DNA of 48,539 bases from Bacteroidales bacterium (GTDB lineage Bacteria > Bacteroidota > Bacteroidia > Bacteroidales > Paludibacteraceae): NCBI GenBank assembly GCA_900769555.1, contig CAAGHA010000190.1:1-48539 (forward strand), written 5' to 3'. A program made the translations under genes and the position numbers. Below the pieces are notes generated by a model that worked only from the letters and a program-made list of their open reading frames with translations, was not told where the DNA came from and searched no databases. This document shows, in pieces, positions 16,280 to 25,900 of this stretch. Every line of letters begins with the position of its first letter. Position 1 is the first letter of the stretch.

Positions 16280-17265
16280 TGAAAAAGTTATTATTTCTTT
16301 CAATTGTCGTATTTATGGCATTAGGTTTGGTTGCTCAATCGACCTATAAAATGAGAGTGGTAAAGACAGACGGAGAAGAGATCTTTTTTAAAACGTCTGA
16401 AGTTGAATATGTAGATTTTCAATATACAGAGGAGTCTGAAGAGCCACAAGAACCTACTTTAAAAGTATTCTTAGCTGGTGATGACGTGAATCAAGATGGT
16501 CCATGTAAGGTTGCGAGAATGGATAATGTGGGTCCGGATGGAGGTTGTATTTTAGCTTATCCGGAAAATATGTCGGAAGATCCGTATGTAAAACATGCAG
16601 TTGTAATTTGGGGACCTGGTGGTGATACGGAACCAGGTGCGTATATGGGCATGATAAATCGCCTTGTTTCTCATGGTTTTGTTGTTTTAGCATTAAGTAG
16701 TTCTCCAGGTAATGGAAATTCTGCAACGGCAGCAATCAATTGGTTGGAAGAGCGTAATAACTTAGACTATGGTGTGTTGTCAAACAAACTTATTATTGAT
16801 AGAGTCGGATGTTCCGGTCATTCTATGGGAGGTTTGGAGTCTGAGCAGGCTTTGTTGAAAGACTCTCGTGTTTATACGGCGATTCTTAATAATAGTGGTG
16901 ACCTTGGACACTCTGCAATGTCACAAATCAAATCAGGCAAACCGATCGCTATTGTTTATGGTGAATGTGGTATGGAAGCTACTAACGCAGAAGCTGATTA
17001 CAACAATAACGGAGTAACAACTCCTGCATGCCTTATTAAAATGACCGGAGGTCCAAATACGGGAGAAGGTGGCTACGGACATGGTTCTGGTGCTTGGGAT
17101 GGTATTGCAGCTACTCTTGCTTGGATGCGTTGGCACCTTGGGGGAGAAAATCACAAAGATGAATTTACTACTCCTAATGGTCAGTATGTAAGCGGACCAA
17201 TTATTGGTAAGCAGGGTTATTGGCAAGGTAAGTACAAGAATTGGGAGAATTGGAAAGAAGATTAA
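16279..17265 (+). CDS. Secreted alpha/beta hydrolase, cutinase/polyester-hydrolase-like (cassette 2, second gene)
   Basis: A protein of 328 residues. After the signal peptide (MKKLLFLSIVVFMALGLVAQ), residues 23-50 form a short module (MRVVKTDGEEIFFKTSEVEY) also seen in the partner proteins here. The hydrolase domain runs from about 62 to 290: an oxyanion-side strand (VVIWGPGGDTEPG), the nucleophile elbow GHSMGG with Ser182, and a likely catalytic His268 in GYGHGSG. The acidic member of the triad is probably between 229 and 240. The arrangement resembles dienelactone-hydrolase/cutinase-like enzymes, the group that includes bacterial polyester hydrolases. The natural substrate cannot be inferred. 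The C-terminus (KNWENWKED) has no T9SS sorting domain, unlike many secreted Bacteroidota hydrolases. Confidence 0.8.
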   Translation: MKKLLFLSIVVFMALGLVAQSTYKMRVVKTDGEEIFFKTSEVEYVDFQYTEESEEPQEPTLKVFLAGDDVNQDGPCKVARMDNVGPDGGCILAYPENMSEDPYVKHAVVIWGPGGDTEPGAYMGMINRLVSHGFVVLALSSSPGNGNSATAAINWLEERNNLDYGVLSNKLIIDRVGCSGHSMGGLESEQALLKDSRVYTAILNNSGDLGHSAMSQIKSGKPIAIVYGECGMEATNAEADYNNNGVTTPACLIKMTGGPNTGEGGYGHGSGAWDGIAATLAWMRWHLGGENHKDEFTTPNGQYVSGPIIGKQGYWQGKYKNWENWKED

Positions 17266-17300
17266 TCAAAATAGCTTTTAGTTTTCTGATACACTTGTGG

Positions 17301-17335
17301 AGCGGTTTGTTAGATTAACAAGCCGCTTTGCTTTT
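17301..17335 (+). terminator. Intrinsic terminator after cassette 2
   Basis: AGCGGTTTGTTA (17301-17312) pairs with TAACAAGCCGCT (17316-17327) with one G-T pair around a three-base loop, followed by a T-rich run (TTGCTTTT). Confidence 0.8.
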
Positions 17336-17444
17336 ATATTATAGATATTGTAGTGTTATAGATTCTTTTGTTTATTTGAAATCGTTAAATTAGAGTATCA
17401 TAAAATGTTATGAAAATAATCTTTTAGCAGAGGACACTTCGCCT

Positions 17445-18338
17445 TTAAAAGCTTACTTGGTGGAAGACATCTTTAATCTCTTCTTCGCAAATTGTGTCAT
17501 AGTCCTCTTTGCGTGGAAGAACCAAGATACCTGCAATATCAATTGCGCCCGGACTGATCATTCTAAAATTCTCATTATCTTCAAAGAATTGTTTTGGACG
17601 ATGCGTTTTTCTGTGAAAGATGAAAATATGAAAAATATCCTCTTCGTAGAAGCCAAATAGATTCATTTTGGGCTCTTCAATTGTGTCGCATTCCAATTGA
17701 AGATTGTTGTATAATTTCAAAAAATAGTGGGATACGCTATCTGCAACGTTTGATGTAATATGAATACATTTCCGATCGTAATTTAGAAACCGTTCTACCC
17801 TTAATTCTTTTGTTTCTGTTATTACCTCTTTTTTGATTGATTTCCACTCCCATTCAAGGGGAAGTTGTCCTTTTTCTACCGCTTGAAAATGCATGTGGTC
17901 CGGAGCTGATGCCCCACATTGCGGACCATTGTAGAAAAGAGTATAATCAGGAAGTAATTTCATAAAACTCAATAATTCGGAGAAGTAGGGGAGAATTTCT
18001 TGATTTTGATGAAATTTTAGCGGTATCGTAAAGTGTTTTTTCAATATTGGGAATGGATTTACCAACAATGTAAAACGTTCATTTAGATCGACTCCCTTTT
18101 GCACGTCGGGACGATTGGTTTCGCATAAAAAACATTTCCTTTCAGCGATACTTTTTTTATCCAATTTTGCTCCGGAAGAGACCGCTCTGGCAGGATTAAA
18201 TTGTGCGATAACACAATACTCTCCCGTTTCAAATTTGCGCGTTTGAATCGTCTCCAATTGTTTAACACGTAATCTGAAATCCTCCCAAACCTCTAATTGT
18301 TGTTGGTAGAGGGCGTTCGCATCAATTTTTGTTTTCAT
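17445..18338 (-). CDS. DUF4922 protein, GalT/HIT-superfamily nucleotide phosphorylase-like
   Basis: A protein of 297 residues. Its features match the galactose-1-phosphate uridylyltransferase/HIT fold: a Cys pair (CFLC, residues 69-72), an NPFPILKKHFTI segment (94-105) and an H-x-H-x-Q active-site motif (His148, His150, Gln152 in DHMHFQ). A C-terminal region reads FHIFIFHRKTHRPKQF. Members of this fold transfer or release nucleotide-linked sugars; DUF4922 itself has no assigned reaction that I know of. Its start overlaps the end of the glycosyltransferase gene by 17 bases, so a role in sugar metabolism fits the context. Confidence 0.8.
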   Translation of the reverse strand: MKTKIDANALYQQQLEVWEDFRLRVKQLETIQTRKFETGEYCVIAQFNPARAVSSGAKLDKKSIAERKCFLCETNRPDVQKGVDLNERFTLLVNPFPILKKHFTIPLKFHQNQEILPYFSELLSFMKLLPDYTLFYNGPQCGASAPDHMHFQAVEKGQLPLEWEWKSIKKEVITETKELRVERFLNYDRKCIHITSNVADSVSHYFLKLYNNLQLECDTIEEPKMNLFGFYEEDIFHIFIFHRKTHRPKQFFEDNENFRMISPGAIDIAGILVLPRKEDYDTICEEEIKDVFHQVSF

Positions 18339-19776
18339 ATTGTCTTTTTTCTATCTCTAAAGTTCGTAAGCGATCTTTGTAAAGATTGTTTTTGTTGATT
18401 TTTTCGATGCTAAGTGAAGCATCAGAATTATCCTCCCAGCGACGACATAAATACAATACATCGTAAATCCTTCCAATTAAATAGTTGTGAGATATAGCGA
18501 GTCCTAACGCATAGTCTTCTCCATAACTTGTATTAGGGACATGAATCTCTCTTAGGATCGGAGTGTAAAATGCCCGAGGAGCTCCTAATCCGTTTATACG
18601 CAATGCGTTGTTTCTGCCATTCTCTCTTGTCCACTCCTTATGGTCAATGATACCGGGAGGAATTTCATTCATTTTAAAATCGGTTATTTTGTAACTCCCA
18701 ATAACCATTGCGCAAGATTCTTCGTAGAACTTATCCACTATTTTTTGAAGTGTGTTTTCATCTGCATAAACATCATCGCTATCCAATTGAACTGCAAATT
18801 TCCCACAATCTCTATGGTCTATACCTTCGTTCCAGCATCCGCCAATTCCTAAATCTTTTCGGGTTGGAATAAGATGTATGATGCGACTGTCACTCTTTGC
18901 CCATTTTCTAACGGCTTCTGTCGTGCCATCGGTCGAGTGATTGTCAATAATGATCAAGTTAAATTTAAAATTGCATTTTTGCATTAAAACCGACCGGATT
19001 GCATCTTCAATTGTTCGTATGCGATTAAAAACCGGGATGATTACAGAGGCTTCGTATTCGAATTTATCTTGATGTAAATCAATGGTTGAAAAAGTTGGAG
19101 ATAAGAAGGAGTTGATTCGTTTTAGATGTTCAGTACAAACACTTTCTCTCTCAATTTGAATAGTTCTGTTACGAGGATCCACATAGGCAAATTGACTCTC
19201 TCCCCACTGCTCTTTTTCAACCTCAATTTCAGTATATAAGTATTCATCCAAGTGGAAAGGAAGAGTCTCTTCTGATAATTTTAGGCGGATGTCATACAAT
19301 CCGGAATGAGTGTATTGTGTTTCCTCTGTTTCAACCTTTTTTTTGAATGCTGAAGTGCGAAAGAACAGTATTGGTCCGAAGTCGAAATCATCTCTGACAC
19401 TTCCTTTTTGATAATCAATCGAAGGGTGATTTTTGCGTTCTCCATTTTTTATCAAATAATGGTCGGAATAGAACATTGTGTACCCTCTATCTTTCATGCA
19501 ACCTTCCACTCTACTGATGGCATGTTGTCCCATTGAAAACGCGCAAAAAGATTGGCAAAACAGAAGAAATTCACTAGAAGCAAATTTAGCCACTTTCCGA
19601 AGTGTTTCACTGCTTTCCAAACGATCCATTTCAATTAACGATGCTCCATCCACACGAGGGAGAGTACCTTGTTGATGTAAAACGTAGATATTGGCAACGT
19701 TAGAATCACTCTTTAAATCGCAAATAATATTTGACGTTATTTCGTCTGATATGTAAGGAATAAAACAATCTGTCAT
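18322..19776 (-). CDS. Family 2 glycosyltransferase with extra N-terminal domain
   Basis: A protein of 484 residues without signal peptide or membrane helix. The GT-A catalytic domain starts near residue 238 (EASVIIPVFNRIRTIEDAI) and shows the nucleotide-binding Asp in IIIDNHSTDGT, the metal-binding QLDSDD, and a later GEDYAL motif for the catalytic acidic residues. The first 225 residues resemble a second, degenerate GT-A-like fold (LLFCQSFCAFSMG, TMFYSDHYL) lacking an obvious DxD. It would add a sugar to an unknown acceptor. It begins three bases after the large exoprotein gene and overlaps the DUF4922 gene, a tight three-gene operon. Confidence 0.85.
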   Translation of the reverse strand: MTDCFIPYISDEITSNIICDLKSDSNVANIYVLHQQGTLPRVDGASLIEMDRLESSETLRKVAKFASSEFLLFCQSFCAFSMGQHAISRVEGCMKDRGYTMFYSDHYLIKNGERKNHPSIDYQKGSVRDDFDFGPILFFRTSAFKKKVETEETQYTHSGLYDIRLKLSEETLPFHLDEYLYTEIEVEKEQWGESQFAYVDPRNRTIQIERESVCTEHLKRINSFLSPTFSTIDLHQDKFEYEASVIIPVFNRIRTIEDAIRSVLMQKCNFKFNLIIIDNHSTDGTTEAVRKWAKSDSRIIHLIPTRKDLGIGGCWNEGIDHRDCGKFAVQLDSDDVYADENTLQKIVDKFYEESCAMVIGSYKITDFKMNEIPPGIIDHKEWTRENGRNNALRINGLGAPRAFYTPILREIHVPNTSYGEDYALGLAISHNYLIGRIYDVLYLCRRWEDNSDASLSIEKINKNNLYKDRLRTLEIEKRQYENKN

Positions 19777-19779
19777 AAC

Positions 19780-22767
19780 TTATTTTGTTTCGAAAAATTG
19801 AATAATCTCTCTCATCCATTTGTTTCGTTGGTATTCAGTTGTTAAAGCTTCGAACGGAATGGATGATATAACGGTTTTGTATTTACCTTTGTAAGCAACG
19901 GCAGCTACTGCGCCCGGGTTGTTCCCGAAAAGAAGAATAGGTTGAGACCCATTTGCCGGGATTAACGCATCAGGAGCTTCTACAGCATACTTTTTCTCAT
20001 TTAACACTTGGCAGTAGTGGTAGAACGGATGTTTGAATGAGGTGAATTCTGAATTGGCACTCTCGATTGAACCATTGGACCTAAATTTACTCTCACTCAA
20101 ACCTACTTTTAAGATCGTTTTTAAGAATTCCACATCGTCAGGTTCACAATTCTCGTTTTCTAAAATATCAGATGCAATGTATGCCCCACTAGCAAAAATA
20201 TTTCCACCCATATCTAAGTAGTCTTGTAGTGCGATTTGCAGCTCTTTTGGGAAGGTCTTGTATCTTTTGTTTTTACCGGTCAGGGTCTCTTTTTCTTCGC
20301 CTAATATCAAATCAATCATATCATAATCAATGATGGAGGCCATGCCGTTTGTTACTGCCTCTTTGTTGCACGACACGAATGAATAGCCATTCTCTTTTAA
20401 TGCTTTTCCGTGAATGTAAGGGTAGTTAAAAAGATTTCCTGCGATTACTTCGTTTTCATAATTTCCATAACTTCCACCATGACCCGGGTTTATGTTGTTT
20501 TTATATTTGTTTCGTTTATTGAAATTGTACTGACTTCCCGTATAGCTTAAATCATATCTGTCCGGCACCCCTTGATCCAAAGTGTCTAAAAAGCCTGATT
20601 GTTCACTGGTTTCAAAATATTCGGGAGCAGATACACGTTGGAACCCATTGATAATCATTGCAGTTTTATTGCTCACGGACGACTTGTAGAGAGAGAGAGT
20701 TTCGGAAGGGAAACTTTCTCCACCTTCATTAAGAGCTGCTACACGGAAATTGTAAATCATATCCGGTTCAATTTTGATTTTTGCCTCCGTTGTAGAAAAT
20801 ACAGTTCCATTGTCCCAGCCTCTATTATTCTTCCCCATATAAACAATAAATTGTTTTGCTTGCGCTGTAGCCTCTAAACTATCCTCTTGAGGCTGCCACT
20901 TTAATATTGCGTAGTGTTCATTTCCCTCTTGATAAAGTTCTGCGCTAAACGCAGTGATTGGGAGCGGATGAACCACATACTCTTCGTTATGTTGAGAAGC
21001 AAGGAATTTTAATAAGCCTTTGTAGATAGCACGACTGACATGAAAACGGAAATTAGGATCCAAGCCATACTTCATATCGGTGAAGTTTTGATGAGAAAGC
21101 AATTCTAATAAAAAGGTAGGAACTTCTGGAACTCTCGCCTCAAAATAGGATTGGTCAGTCAGTTTTCTTCTTGTCCAATTATCTCTGTATAAGGTTGTTA
21201 TGTCGGAAATAATCTGGCTTTGTACAATGTCGGCTATGTCCCGAGACGCAATGCGACGTTGTTCATTCTGAAAATTTCGTTTACCTTCACTTTCAGACAT
21301 ATATATGCACATTGTTCCAATAACAGAATCTTTTATTGTTTGTCCGGCATCCGTATGAAAACCCATCGCCAATTCGATAGGAATTCTTTTGCCTTTCGAA
21401 TCTAAATTACTAACAGAGCCACCAAGAAGGTTGTTGACCCAATAGGGGCGGCACATATAATCATCTTTATATTCATTTTCAGAGAGATTTCGATTGTAAA
21501 TCGTATCCGGATATCCAGCCCATTGTAACCAATACCTGGCACCTTCCAAATAACGTCTTTTCCCACTTGTTTGTAGAGTGCTATCGTTACCGATTCGTCC
21601 AATATTACCATATCCACCGCCAAACTTTACCGCATCAGCAGTGACAATTTTCCCGTTTTGTTTGCTTTTATTACTTAGTGTTACACTCCCTTTTTGAGGG
21701 TTGTAGCCCCTCTCGAAAAAGAACGTGCCTAAGTAAATCCATGTTTTTTCGCCTTGTTTTTGGTTGACGATAAACTCAGTACTCCCTCCTGCATGATGAA
21801 CTGTATATAGAGCTTGAGAAGAACTATTTGGTAGTGTATGATAGGAGACGTAAACCGCATACTCACCAGCTTCTGGAAATTGTGCGCACCAAGTAGCTGT
21901 TGCACCCCCCTTTTTTTCTGTCGTAATTTGTCGGTAACTCCCCATCGTAAAAGGATTCTCTCCGTCTGTATATATCTCCTTTAAATTGGCAAATCCGGTT
22001 GAATCACCATCTTCCCAATGAAACTTTTCACCGTTTCGTTCCTTATAAAAGTAATCTTCTTTGTTGTCATTGTCAACAATGATTTCGTAGCGTTGAAAAT
22101 CCCTCTCCCTTGGTAGAAATACATAGGCTCCACTATTCTCCAACATAGGAGTCAGATAGGGTAGAACATATCCCAATGTGTAGGTGTCTTCTACAATCTG
22201 AAACAGACGAGGGCGTTGCCAAATCCATTGATTTTCAGATTTTTCAAAGTACCAACCATGACTTGCCCAAAGGGCTATATGAGAGTTTCTGAATCCTTTT
22301 ATAGGATTATATGGACGACTGTTGTTATGAACGATAGACCGAGAAATATTCCACTTTTTCCCTTTTCGTTCTTTGTCTATCTCTAACTCATTTCGATAAA
22401 TATTAGGAATTAGATCTGACAATTCATAACCATTGATATACAAGTTGACATCGTATGATTTTAGGCCATTGGGAAGGTTGTTTTTTACGAAGTCGTATAT
22501 AGACTTTGTGTTTTCCTCTCGGAAGGGAATACTCTCTAAATATTTGCTGACGAACACATTAATCTCTTTTTTTTCGTTGTTGATTAAAAAACTATCGTTT
22601 TTTAATTTGTTTGCCTGAAGAATTGGATATTCTCTTTTTAAGTTGTTATATAACGAAGTAAAAATAGAATCAAAGGACAACTGAAGGAGCTTTTCTTCCT
22701 GCAACGAAAATCCCTGAATAGAATAGAGCAAAAAAGACAAACTGAACAAAATGCGCTTCAAAATCAT
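19780..22767 (-). CDS. Large secreted golvesin/xanthan-lyase-like protein with amidase-like domain
   Basis: A protein of 995 residues with a signal peptide (LKRILFSLSFLLYSIQGFS). An N-terminal region (about 60-140) precedes a segment split by a golvesin-C-like domain at about 285-385 (TATWCAQFPEAGEYAVYVSY, VTADAVKFGGGYGNIGR). An amidase_3-like domain surrounds it, seen in GFHTDAG (about residue 470) and RVPEVPTFLLELLSHQNF. A fibronectin type III domain follows at about 605-690 (YNFRVAALNEGGES). The last 300 residues form a Rossmann-like domain (DYLDMGGNIFASGAYIASD). Bacteroidales relatives are annotated as xanthan lyase or N-acetylmuramoyl-L-alanine amidase. Activity on peptidoglycan or glycan is a reasonable inference, not proven. 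First gene of the operon with the glycosyltransferase and DUF4922 protein. Confidence 0.75.
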   Translation of the reverse strand: MILKRILFSLSFLLYSIQGFSLQEEKLLQLSFDSIFTSLYNNLKREYPILQANKLKNDSFLINNEKKEINVFVSKYLESIPFREENTKSIYDFVKNNLPNGLKSYDVNLYINGYELSDLIPNIYRNELEIDKERKGKKWNISRSIVHNNSRPYNPIKGFRNSHIALWASHGWYFEKSENQWIWQRPRLFQIVEDTYTLGYVLPYLTPMLENSGAYVFLPRERDFQRYEIIVDNDNKEDYFYKERNGEKFHWEDGDSTGFANLKEIYTDGENPFTMGSYRQITTEKKGGATATWCAQFPEAGEYAVYVSYHTLPNSSSQALYTVHHAGGSTEFIVNQKQGEKTWIYLGTFFFERGYNPQKGSVTLSNKSKQNGKIVTADAVKFGGGYGNIGRIGNDSTLQTSGKRRYLEGARYWLQWAGYPDTIYNRNLSENEYKDDYMCRPYWVNNLLGGSVSNLDSKGKRIPIELAMGFHTDAGQTIKDSVIGTMCIYMSESEGKRNFQNEQRRIASRDIADIVQSQIISDITTLYRDNWTRRKLTDQSYFEARVPEVPTFLLELLSHQNFTDMKYGLDPNFRFHVSRAIYKGLLKFLASQHNEEYVVHPLPITAFSAELYQEGNEHYAILKWQPQEDSLEATAQAKQFIVYMGKNNRGWDNGTVFSTTEAKIKIEPDMIYNFRVAALNEGGESFPSETLSLYKSSVSNKTAMIINGFQRVSAPEYFETSEQSGFLDTLDQGVPDRYDLSYTGSQYNFNKRNKYKNNINPGHGGSYGNYENEVIAGNLFNYPYIHGKALKENGYSFVSCNKEAVTNGMASIIDYDMIDLILGEEKETLTGKNKRYKTFPKELQIALQDYLDMGGNIFASGAYIASDILENENCEPDDVEFLKTILKVGLSESKFRSNGSIESANSEFTSFKHPFYHYCQVLNEKKYAVEAPDALIPANGSQPILLFGNNPGAVAAVAYKGKYKTVISSIPFEALTTEYQRNKWMREIIQFFETK

Positions 22768-22825
22768 CTCGACCTAATTTATTTGAACTTACTTATTAGT
22801 AAACGTTATTTTCGAAAATTTGTTA

Positions 22826-22833
22826 CAAATATA
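22826..22833 (-). promoter_or_regulatory. -7 promoter element for the exoprotein-GT-DUF4922 operon
   Basis: On the minus strand TATATTTG, an exact TAnnTTTG, ends 59 bases before the start codon at 22767. It is divergent from the porW promoter some 80 bases away. Confidence 0.6.
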
Positions 22834-22908
22834 ATTTATTTTTCGTTCTTTTTTAAGAAAGAATTCTAAATTCAATTTAAACCGTTTCAGAGAGAACTAT
22901 TTTTTCAT

Positions 22909-22916
22909 TACTTTTG
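22909..22916 (+). promoter_or_regulatory. -7 promoter element for porW-porX
   Basis: TACTTTTG fits TAnnTTTG and lies 60 bases before the ATG at 22976. The TTG at 22946 that would extend the reading frame lies in the expected leader. Confidence 0.6.
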
Positions 22917-22975
22917 CGATTATTTTCTTGTAATAATGCAATTTTTTGAAAGAAAGTAAGTTATTAATTAATGAG

Positions 22976-25900
22976 ATGAAGGTAGAAAAACGTCATATTG
23001 TACAGATATTTTTATTCTTTTTGATCATACCATTCTTAAGCGGATGTGATATGAAGAAGAATAATTGGTTCAATCGTAATTATCAAGCATTAAATACTCG
23101 TTATAATGTTCATTTTAATGCGAATGAATCATTTAAAAAGGGTTATAAAAAAATAGAAGAGAGTTTTAGTCCTGATTACTCCCATGTTATTCCTGTATTT
23201 GCGGTTAGTGATAAATCAACAGAAGGAGTGGGAAAAAATGATATGTCGAGAGCGATAGAAAAGTGTGAATTAGCCATACAAGAACGCTCTATGCAGAAAA
23301 AACCTAAGAAGGATTATTCTAAAATGAAAGATCCTAATTATGTAATGTTTTATAATCAAGAAGAGTTTAATTCCTATATGGATGAGGTTTGGATGTTATT
23401 AGGACAAGCTAAATTCTATTCTAATGATTATCTGGCTGCTTCTGCTACATTTACTTACGTTATTAAACACTTCTCTTTGGATGAGAATTTGGTGACAAAA
23501 GCCAATATCTGGAAAGCAAGATCAATGAAAGAATTGGAGTGGTATTATGAAGCAGAAGATATTTTGAAACGAATTGATTCGGAGGAGTTGCCGTATGATT
23601 TGGTGGGATTGTACAATGGTGCTTATGCGGATTTAAAGGTTGCGCAAAGGGAGTATGATGAGGCATTACCCTATCTGTTAAAAGCTGTTGAATTAGAAGA
23701 GGATAGAACTCAACGCATTCGTTTTTCCTATGTGATTGCTCAAATCTATCAATTAAAAGGAGAGAAAAAAGAGGCTTTTGATTGGTATGAAAAGGTGATT
23801 CGTGCAAATCCGACCTATCAAATGGCGTTCAATGCACAGGTTCATCAAACAGAGGTCTTTTCGGGTAAATCCAGTGTTGAGTTGGTTAATCGTTTGCATA
23901 AAATGGCTAAAAACCATAATAACGAAGATTATTTAGACCAAATATATTACGCAATCGGAAATATCTATTTGGCGCAATCGGATTCGGCTAAAGCGATAGA
24001 AAATTACCTCTTGTCAGTAGAGAAGAGTACAAGACATGGAAAAGAGAAGGCGCAAACGTTGATTGTTTTGGGAGATATCTATTACGAACGTTTGGATTAT
24101 GTTTCTGCCCAGCCATGTTACTCTGAGGCTTCTTCGATTATAGATCATAAGCACGAAGATTATTTGCGAGTGTCACGATTGGCGAATATCTTGGATAAGT
24201 TGGTAGTTGATTATACTACCTATACCTTGCAAGATAGTTTGTTGGCATTATCTGTAGCCAACAAAGCAGAGTTGTCTGCAGCAATTGGTCGTGCTATAAA
24301 ATTGGTGCAAGAGGAGGAGCGAAAAGAGGCAGAACGTTTGGCTAAAGAGCGTGAGGAACAACGTCAGTTAGAGTTAGAGATTGAGAATATGGCGGTGATG
24401 GATAGCAGAGCATTAGGAACTACCAATGAGTCATCGTGGTATTTTTACAACAAAAGTACAGTTGAAAAAGGTAAGCTGGAGTTTCGTAGAAAATTTGGTC
24501 AACGTCGTTTAGAGGATAACTGGAACCGTAGAAACAAGTCTATTATGGTCTTCTCCGAAGAGTCGTTAACCGACATGGTGGATAGTGAGCTATTTGACCT
24601 TGAAGGAGAAAAAAGAGAAGAGGGTGTAGTCGATGGAGGACAAAACAGCTTGCCTCCGGAGTCAAACCCTAAGCGCCCTGAGTATTACTTGAAGCAGATC
24701 CCTTTCTCTGACGAGCAAAAAGAGTTGTCTCATCAACAATTATCAACCGCATTGCTAAATATGGCAACGTTGTATGAGGATGATTTAAACGATTATGAGA
24801 AAGCGATAGAGACTTACAATGAGTTTGTTCGTAGGTATCCAAGAGATCCACGTGCAGCGGATGCTTATTATAGTTGCTATAGGATTTATGGAAAATTGAA
24901 TAACCCTGACAATGTTGATAATTACAGAAATAAGTTAATCCAAGAGTATCCAGATAGCAAATATGCCATGATTTTGTCTCAACCGGATTATCGCAGACAA
25001 TTGGAAAAAATGACGATGGAGCAAGACTCATTGTATGAATTAACTTATGCAGCCTTTTTAAGATCTTCTTTTGATTCTGTTCAGGCTATGACGAAGTATG
25101 TTGAAGAGACCTATCCTGTATCACCATTAATACCAAAGTTTTTGTTGTTAAATTCGTTATCTATCGGTAAAACACAAAACAAGGAGGCATTTACGACCGC
25201 ATTAAATAACTTGTTGGAGAGGTATCCGGAGAGTGATGTAGTCTTTATGGCGAAAGATATTTTGGCGTTGATGAGCCAAGGTTTGAATCCGGAGGAGGGT
25301 AGTACAACTCCGGGATTGATGGCGTTGCGTCACGAAACCTTGAAAGAGGAGATGGTTGAAGCCGGTGTGATTCTTGACAAGGGATTTACGGTTAATTACG
25401 ATTCTCCTTATTTGTTTAAATTGATTGTAGATACGGTGAATGTAAATACAAATAAACTTCTTTATGAGACGGCAATGTATAACTTTACCAAGTTCTTAGT
25501 GAAGGATTTTGATTTGGAGGTTAAACATGGAGTGCTTACTGTTTTGGGGTTGGATAATTATGAAGAGGCGTTGTGGTATATTCGTGGATTTATTGAAGAT
25601 AAGGGAATTCAGAATTTGTTGAAAGGGACTGATTATAAGTATTTGTTGATTACCGAAGAGAACTTAGACTTGATTGGTCGAGGTTTTTCGTTGGAAGATT
25701 ATGATCAGTTCTATAAAGAGAAAGTGGCTGCACAATACAACAAGGATAGAGCTGTTAAGGTTGAATTGATTGGAGTTGAAAAAGATACTGCAACATTACA
25801 ATCGGCGGGATTGAAAGAGGGTGATGATTTAACACAGGCAAAATTTGCCACTTCGGGCGATGTTGTAGAAACAACTGCAGTTCAGAAGGAGGCTGATGTC

